Positions 57,131 to 64,000 of a stretch of 64,000 nt of DNA are shown in pieces. The stretch's first letter is position 1, and each line of letters starts with the position of its first letter. The position numbers were made by a program, and so were the translations under genes. The DNA is from Clytia hemisphaerica (Eukaryota; Cnidaria; Hydrozoa; Leptothecata; Clytiidae). The stretch is taken from positions 1,830,239 to 1,894,238 of the forward strand of contig CACVBU010000271.1 in NCBI GenBank assembly GCA_902728285.1, read 5' to 3'. The notes beneath the pieces were generated by a model. It did not search any database, was not told the DNA's origin, and saw only the letters and a program-made list of their open reading frames with translations.

Positions 57131-58562
57131 GGAGCTTTGCAAACATCTTGACTTCAAACGTGAGATTGTCAATGACATTTCCAAATTGGCAATAATTATA
57201 CAGTGTGTCCGCAAGTAGACTGAGCAGAATCTTTTCAAAAAAAAAATCATCCAAGTTATAAGTCTTTTTACCCCCCTCCCCCTCTTATTTTGACTCACAT
57301 TATCAAAGTATGAGCAAACATTTTTCATCTATTCGATAGATATTGTATAAAATTCTGAGTTAAAAAATAAATTCGCAAGATTTGAATTATAAAATCAGAG
57401 GACCATTTTTTTGGAGACACCCTATATTCAAAATATAAGCCGTGAATAATGAAACAGATATGGCTAGAAGTTTTCCCAGGTCTTTATTAATCGTGGTAAA
57501 AAAGGTAGGATAGGTCCTGAATAGGTAAGAAAACTACTTACTGAGTTTAATACCACATCAAATAAATAAACAAACAAGCAAACAAAAATGCAAACAACAA
57601 TTGACAGTCGATTTAAAGCAATGGTTAGATCCTTGTACACGCTTTCAAATCTCTCTATTTTGATAGTTGCACACTACTCGATCGCTGAGCTCAAAATGAA
57701 AAGTGTGCTCACTGTGTTAGCTTATTTAAAAAGTTTATTTTTTTGCAAACGTTATGGAAAAGAGGAAAATGATTTTTGATATTATATTACCGAAACGAAA
57801 ATAGACCAAAGAATAAATTGGATAAATGATAAAAACAGTCAGGGCCATGACATAAGATTACTATTTTTGCTACTCGTTAGATTATTTAGCGTTAGACTTA
57901 CACAAATTTTGACGTCACATGTTGAATAAGTCAGTCAGTCAGCTGAACAGAAAAGCTCGGCGCTGTTCAAGGGTTAAGCGTTATAAAAGTATGTCAAAAA
58001 AGGTCAATGTTAATAATAAAACCTCATATTATTCGAAGAGATTTATACAACACGGTCTAAAAATAAATAATGTATTCGAAAACTGATCTCGAAAAAATAG
58101 AAATCTGAAATTATGGTGATTTTTATGTAATTCTCTTTAGTAGATCCTATTTTAGAAAAATACTTTGATAGATGGTCTACTTTATGCAAGAGATAATTTT
58201 TGTCACGTTAAGAATTTTTCTCACTGACTGAGAACGAAAAGCTTATCGTCTTTTGGACGTACATTTGATAGCTCTTGCCATAACAACAAAGTTAAATCAA
58301 CCGGTCTTTTAAATTGTGATACAAGAATTTTTATATAATAATTATTTTTTTTTATAAAAATAAATCAATCATTACAAGATTGCTACCATAATGTATTTTT
58401 ACGCAGTTTATAAAAAAAATTAAGCAGAGTAAACTCGTGTTTTAAATATAGAAAGCGTTTTATAACACGCGATAAGATCTAGAGCAAAGTAAATGCAAAA
58501 GAAGCATCAAAATTACTTAAGTCAACAACAAGAGAAAACATGGAAGATTCTTTTGTTTGAAT
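57131..58562. other. Intergenic, nothing recognised
   Basis: AT-rich. A 63-codon frame at 57588-57779 has no recognisable motif. Confidence 0.4.
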
Positions 58563-58755
58563 ACACCCCTGTCTCACAGCCCCGGTGGAATTTTTTCCCA
58601 CAGCGGAGATAGAAATTTCTATCGAATTTCCAATATGGAAAATTGAATATAAATATTGGAAATTGAATATATAATAGATATGGAAATTGAATATAAATAT
58701 GTCAGTATTGAATTTTGCTACATACGGCCAGCCATCATAACTGAAACAGGGGTGT
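58563..58755. mobile_element. Short element with ACACCCCTGT...ACAGGGGTGT ends
   Basis: Perfect 10-base inverted ends surround about 190 bases. The left part (CTCACAGCCCCGGTGG) resembles family C, and the interior repeats 'ggaaattgaatataaatat'. It may be a rearranged family C copy. Confidence 0.5.
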
Positions 58756-59899
58756 TTTTAAGGTTTTAATATTTTTGATTAAAAACATACAGTCAGTATG
58801 TTTACTACATTGAAATTTGCATTTGTTGAAAAATAAAGGGTTTTAAGTGGTCTAAAATGGATCTAGGTAATAGAACGGAATTGTGGTAATACATTGATGT
58901 TATTTCATTTGAAGAAAAATGGTTTTAGAAGTTTAGAAGTTTTAACAGAGCAATAGAATTTCTAGCCAGCCATACTCAGTACAGCGATCCAGTGAAGTTT
59001 TGAAATCTACTGGGATGGCATTGAAGATGTTTTTTTTCTTTTGACCGGGTTGCCCTAATTAGTGCGATAAAACAATAAAAAACGAACGAATTATGACAGA
59101 GTTTACTCATTCTTCCATCGGGGCTTAAAATTAGACCATTTTTGGCAATTTGTTCACCGGGTTATCGACGTAGATGAATCTCATCCTTTCAATGATCAAT
59201 GAAATTATTCAGTTCTCGAATCAAAGTTTCATCCTAGTATTATGAAAACCTGGCGAGTTCTCCAAAATCATAGAACTGAAAGTGAAATGCACAATTTTTA
59301 TACATCTAATTTTTCCAGCATTGGAATATGTAAGACTAACCAAATCAAATTTGAAGCCATCCAACCAACACCAAATATGCAAAAGCAATTGAACGTTTTG
59401 CAATGTGATCAGAATACCAATCAAAAAAATTTCAAAACTTAAGCATTTGACTAAAAATCATTTTGACTGAGAGTTTGAGAAAAATGGAAATTGTTGATTG
59501 ATGTTCAATACCCTTTTCAAAAGCAATGTTTCCAATTACGACAAACTGCTGAATAGAATACATTGGGAATAAAATAATAAATACCACTTTGAAGTTTTCT
59601 ACATGACCTTGTATATACGAATAAAAGAACTATTCCCTTGCTCTCGTTCTATTTTTTTAGTTTACAGTTTTTACATATCTATCAATCATTGACATGATCA
59701 AGAAATCAAGGGCTCAAGAAAAATTAAAAAGTCATCCTATATCCAAAACTAAATTGAAACTTTCACAAGTGATACTTTTATTGACCTACCTGGTTAATGC
59801 ATTTAACACAAATATAATTGATATCTACGTGAGCATGACCGTTGAACAATCATTCAGAACACAAATAGTGACGATCAATTAAAATTAGTCGCTGGTTTC
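58756..59899. other. Intergenic, nothing recognised
   Basis: AT-rich. Overlapping short frames on both strands at 59.22-59.44 kb are antisense to each other and unsupported. Confidence 0.4.
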
Positions 59900-60895
59900 T
59901 TATAAAAAAACGTTTTGAAACCAAAATTTCATGCTCTTGAAAATTCTTTCATATTCAAGACTTCGTGAGCAAAAAAAACATCTATCTCGTCAAAGAAATG
60001 AGTAATTTTGCTAAGAACATTGATGTATGCTTATTAATAGTGATTCTAATGGATAAAGATGCGTTTTTTGAGCCAACAAAATTTTTTTGCAAAAATCTGC
60101 TTGAGTCGTCTTTTACCAATGGTGTTAGCCTACTTCCATGCAAAAAATCAGAAAAAATTAATGATCCAATTTTTTACAAAGTCCAAAAAACACGATTTTT
60201 AGCAGTTTTTTGGCCGGAATTTGCCCGAAAAATTTTCTTTCGAAAATCGAGCTCCGTCACATTCGAGGGTTTATAATTATGCATCTTTGTGCATAAAATC
60301 ATAAAGAATGAAAGAGCCAATCTCGAGAAAAGATAATACCTAAGTAATTGCTAATGTGCTTATAGAAAAATATCGAATTTGGCCAGTTTTCTACAAAAAC
60401 ACGCCAAGCAACCAAAATTTCATGTCTAAACATACATATTCTTTAAAAGTAAACCCTCATGAGCAAAAAAAACTTCTATCTTATAAAAAAATTGAGTAAT
60501 TTGACTAAGAACATTGATGCATGCTTATTAATAGTGATTCTTATAGATAAACATGCGTTTTTTGAGCCAGCAAAATTTTTTTGCAAAAATCTGCTTGAAT
60601 CGTCTTTTACCAATGGTGTTAGCCTACTTCCATGCAAAAAATCAGAAAAAATTAATGATCCAATTTTTTACAAAGTCCAAAAAACACGATTTTTAGCAGT
60701 TTTTTTGGCCGGAATTTGCCGGAAAATGTTTTTTTCGAAAATCGGGCTCTGTCACATTTTGGCCACTACCATTTCGCACCTTTGTACCAAAAATCAAAAG
60801 ATTCCTATTATTCAATCCTGAGAAAAGTTGGTAACAGAAGAACGTACGAACTAATAAAGGTTAATTTAAAGGACCTCCACCGGGGTAGGTCCAAT
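59900..60895. repeat. Two tandem ~493-base repeats related to the 1.5-2.9 kb block
   Basis: The segment 59968-60250 ('gagcaaaaaaaacatctatc', 'atcgtcttttaccaatggtg') repeats at 60461-60740 with high similarity. Both units contain 'ttggccggaatttgcc' and 'cgaaaatcgggctctgtcac', linking them to the repeat at 1496-2900. The block also ends in a hairpin, GGACCTCCACCGGGGTAGGTCC, preceded by 'ggttaatttaaa' as at 2.88 kb. The 100-120 codon frames inside follow the repeat and encode nothing recognisable. Confidence 0.75.
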
Positions 60896-61051
60896 AATAC
60901 TAATTTTGAGCTGTGTGAAGTACTGATGATAAAAGTTTCCAATTGCAACCAAAAACAATATGTATAAAGTGAAGTGTCAATAGCTTTAAAAAATACATTC
61001 TATTCAAAGTCGAATTAATATACAGAACACCATTTTTTCCAGGGTGAATTT

Positions 61052-61150
61052 AAGGACACTTGTATAGCGTAGCTGGACTGAGCACAAATTTATTTTCTTT
61101 GACCCATGTGTGTCGTCGTAATAATATATATTCGCTATACAAGTGTCCTT
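61052..61150. mobile_element. 99-base hairpin element with perfect 18-base inverted ends
   Basis: AAGGACACTTGTATAGCG at 61052 and CGCTATACAAGTGTCCTT ending at 61150 are perfect inverted repeats around about 63 bases. It is probably a very short MITE; a structured transcript is the alternative. Confidence 0.7.
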
Positions 61151-61189
61151 GGCGAATTAAATCTTGAAATTGTAGCGAAACAATGATAA

Positions 61190-61470
61190 ACCCCTGTGTC
61201 AGACCCACTGGGATCCCAGCCCCACTGGAAAATTTGGTAAAAATTTGGTTCCCGGTGGGAAAATACCCTGGAATTTCAGCCCCACTGGGAAATTGACTTT
61301 GATTTCATCGTTCATCCCCACTCGAAAATTATTGTCTAAAAATTGCAATCCAAAACCATCCGCACTGGATTTTTTCAACCTTGGAACAATCTAACCCAAT
61401 TGAGATTCCAATAGGGAATTTTATCCCCACTGAAGAAAAAAGTTCCGACGGAGCTGTGAGAAAGGGTTGT
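61190..61470. mobile_element. Family C MITE, diverged
   Basis: It begins ACCCCTGTGTCAGACCCACT and ends GGAGCTGTGAGAAAGGGTTG. The inside repeats 'ccactgggaaatt' words typical of the family. Its 69-codon frame is a by-product. Confidence 0.65.
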
Positions 61471-62357
61471 AATAACGCACCACATTGTTCTTGGCTATTT
61501 CCTGATTTGCTGTTTAGTCAACCTGCTACCTTCTGGGAAATCGTTGACGATATTTTCAAGTACACTGCAAACAGAAAACAAAGTGTTTAGTCGCAAGGTT
61601 TGAAAAAACAATACCATTACCAAGATGAAAGCGGATGGGAACTATAAAACAAGAATCAGCGCATTATATGAAAGCAAAATGGTCTACATTTTTCCAAAAA
61701 AGAAAAAAAAATTGTTTTCAAAACAAACATAACGAAGCCAAAGTCCTCAAAGTCAACCATACTTGAAGAGTATCCTTCGATTTCGTTGACCTAGGTACAA
61801 TTGTCATTCCTAAAAGAATTTGAGATTGTAGAAGCTGGTGCAAAAATGCAACTACCTAAAAACCACATACCCCTTGGTAACCTAAAAATTTAGATTTTGG
61901 TTAGGTGTGTAAAATAGTGTCTAGCTTTCAAGGTGTATTTGATTTTAACGTACAGTTCTAGAAAATAGGTACCATTGATCTAATTGCAGCATAAGTATGT
62001 TTGTAGCGAATCACTGTTCAAAATTTGAGACCAAAAGGGCTATTTTATAAAAAGTTATTCAAGAAAAGCCATTTTATTGGTTTTAAGGAGTAAATAGCTA
62101 GAAGGGCATTTTTTTCACGAAGCAATAGAAATTTATTAAGTAGCTTTTCCAAAAAGACATACCTAGGGAAGAAATCCATAGGTAGCCTAGACTCACCAGA
62201 AAAAGTTTCAGCCCTTACTGTTTTCGTTATCAGGATATAGGGGGTACCATTTTTTTGTAGGTTTTAAGTTAAGGGGTATCCACTTTCCTGGTAATGGCAA
62301 GTGAATCCTCTTGGATTGAATATATTGAATTAAAGTTTAGGGTGCAAAATATTTTGA
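61471..62357. other. Intergenic, nothing recognised
   Basis: No supported feature. Confidence 0.4.
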
Positions 62358-62601
62358 CACCCCCTTCTCACAGACTTACTGGGAACCCTTCCTACTGAAA
62401 AAATTGTCCAAAATGGTGGGAAATTATCCTCAAATACCGTGCTACTTTCCTATCCCCACAGAGTTTTCTGACCTGAAAACAAAAGGAATTGAAATCGCCA
62501 GCCATAAAAAATATAGGAATTTCAATCCCCATCGAGTTTCAGTCCGTTATTTTTATCCCCACTGCCTGAAAGAATCCTACTGGGTCTGCGAGAAAGGGGT
62601 G
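62358..62601. mobile_element. Family C MITE
   Basis: The ends CACCCCCTTCTCACAGACTT and GGGTCTGCGAGAAAGGGGTG are inverted. The interior matches the 40.4 and 51.1 kb copies ('gaaatcgccagccataaaaa', 'tcaatccccatcgagtttca'). Confidence 0.8.
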
Positions 62602-62974
62602 TTTTTTGTAAATGAAACAAACACCACAAACAAGATTCTCGCTATCTTTTTAAAAAACAAATTGAACAATCTAAACAAATCCAAGCGATTATATTCGTCT
62701 GAAACACGTCTGAATCGAAGACGGTTTTAAAACGAAAGGTATAAAGCACAATATTAGAGATAATGCGAAAAAAGAATCCTTAACCTTTTTGTCATTAAAC
62801 AAACACACGTAAACAAGTGGACTGAAATTTTCTTTATCAGACGTGCACGTTGATTATTGCACGTTATGGCATAGTATCAAAAACAAAAGACAATAAGATT
62901 TATCAACTATGTTCGGTATATTACACAAGCAAAGATCCGCTATAGACCGACACGGTATGTCTAAGGTCAATTAT
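62602..62974. other. Intergenic upstream of the X-box
   Basis: No coding or repeat signal recognised. Confidence 0.35.
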
Positions 62975-62988
62975 GTTACCATGGCAAC
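62975..62988. promoter_or_regulatory. Perfect X-box (RFX transcription factor site)
   Basis: GTTACCATGGCAAC is a full palindromic match to the X-box consensus bound by RFX proteins, which in animals typically drive ciliary genes. CCAAT follows 10 bases later. The site is symmetrical, so the controlled gene could lie on either side. No coding exon is recognised between it and the window edge. Confidence 0.5.
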
Positions 62989-63967
62989 AGGCGACGAACC
63001 AATAATAAACAAGCTTGCTAAGCACGCAGTTTGTAAAAAAACTCCTTTCGACTCCCGAATGTATGATAATTCGTTAAGTAAGTAATAGTTCTAAAACAAA
63101 AACACCTAATTTTTGAAATGAGGCATTCTATGGCTCTGATTTTTCGAAACAAGAATAAACTATTTTTTATAAGAACCGTTGATTTTTTATGAGGCTCGGT
63201 TGTTCTGATATATACTAATGCCAAACACTTTGAATCTAAAATTGTTTTTATCATAATCTTATTTCTCGATTTTAGGTTTAATTTACCCATAATTTGGTTA
63301 AATTATAGTCGTTCCAGGCCCAGCAGCTCTTAAATTGTTCTCAAAATTTGTTTTATATAAAAAGAAACAATTCTGAAATTCTGAAATTCGAGGCTGGGAT
63401 CGTCTGGATTCGTTCTTAAACTATGAATCTCACCATTTTGTGTTTTATTCTTAGATTTTTCCAATCAATAAAAAGATCATAGGTTACTAACTGTCCACAA
63501 GGTAGTAAGAGAATTCGCTTTTAATTTTCTCATTCAAATGGGCTAGAACTTAATCGTTTTCACCTTTCACTTTTGTTTTCAGGTAATAGGAAGCGCAATA
63601 TTTTTTAGTTTATGTAAAATATAAATCATGCTCATTTCGAGCTTTCAAAATTTTAAATTACAGTATTAGGTTTTGTTTCCTTCCTCCTTTCGAACGTTTG
63701 AAAATACTAATATAATTCTAATTGTAACAAGCTATTTTTCTTCTAATTTCCAAATTTTTTCTATTATTTATCAAATTCCCATAATTTTAAAACTTTTAAT
63801 ATTTTCTAGATTTGCTTCACTGCTTTCAGTACTCTTGTGGGATTCATTATTTTTTTCTGACAGCTTTCAATTTCTGAATGGGCTTTGCAGGAATTCAGCT
63901 TTTTTGTATTTTTGTCAACAAAGAGCCTATCATCTTCTAAATACCATCTTCTTTACACTTTTCCCGT
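62989..63967. other. Intergenic; family T-like scraps
   Basis: At 63155-63380 the words 'ttttttataagaaccgttga' and 'ttttatataaaaagaaacaa' recall a family T relative. Otherwise T-rich DNA without supported genes. Confidence 0.35.
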
Positions 63968-64000
63968 TACACGTTTTTTTTTTTTATAAGAACGTCAAAG
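63968..64000. mobile_element. Family T MITE, cut by the window edge
   Basis: TACACGTTTTTTTTTTTTAT followed by AAGAACGTC is a left terminus of the family. The rest lies outside the window. Confidence 0.6.

Noticed and set aside
59965-60821. Two similar 103- and 120-codon frames starting MSKKN, as a duplicated gene
   Set aside because: The frames arise from tandem non-coding repeats of a dispersed family. They lack motifs and end at different places after small shifts.
1-64000. Naming the species or phylum
   Set aside because: Element types and gene content fit many invertebrates. No diagnostic gene or rRNA is present.

Overview
The window is AT-rich animal nuclear DNA. The evidence is GT-AG introns, a two-exon BEN-domain gene, fossils of BEL/Pao and LINE retroelements, and dozens of short inverted-repeat transposons (MITEs). 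I see no bacterial gene packing, operons, rRNA or convincing tRNA genes. Repeat content and element types fit an invertebrate, but I cannot name a clade. Most of the 64 kb is mobile-element debris. One clear host-type gene is present: the BEN protein on the minus strand at 41.4-44.7 kb.

Layout. 0-8.3 kb: MITEs and a block of about 470-base tandem repeats, then a promoter-like GC-richer patch and a possible small gene at 4.5-6.2 kb. 8.4-9.5 kb: broken ORF1 of a LINE with a PHD-like finger. 10.2-14.7 kb: a BEL/Pao polyprotein fossil split by two nested inverted-repeat elements. 15.8-22 kb: hAT-like elements, a foldback element with about 370-base arms, and other repeats. 22.9-37.2 kb: the most unusual region (below). 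37.3-40.7 kb: a TTAA element, a TA-flanked mariner-like element and another MITE. 41.4-44.7 kb: the BEN gene. 45-64 kb: MITE copies, one filled insertion site whose empty counterpart lies at 19.3 kb, and a perfect RFX X-box at 62.98 kb.

The 22.9-37.2 kb region. A gene for a Crypton-like tyrosine recombinase (C2H2 finger, core R/K/HxxR/H/Y residues, SANT/Myb-like C-terminus) occurs twice in tandem, nearly identical, with one undetermined base at the junction. Facing it on the minus strand is an eight-exon gene for a superfamily 3 (SF3) helicase. About 15 copies of a roughly 112-base unit rich in TTGTTCC lie between the two genes. About 16 copies of the same unit lie in reverse orientation inside intron 3 of the helicase gene. 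Recombinase, replicative-type helicase and iteron-like arrays together suggest a large self-replicating or circle-forming element that I cannot match to a named family. The two arrays flank the helicase ATPase exons in opposite orientations, so hairpin formation or inversion of that segment is possible.

Nearly all coding breaks in this element are one- or two-base indels, several in homopolymers. They could be assembly errors or decay, and the near-identical recombinase copies could be a false duplication. I describe the breaks but do not rebuild the proteins.
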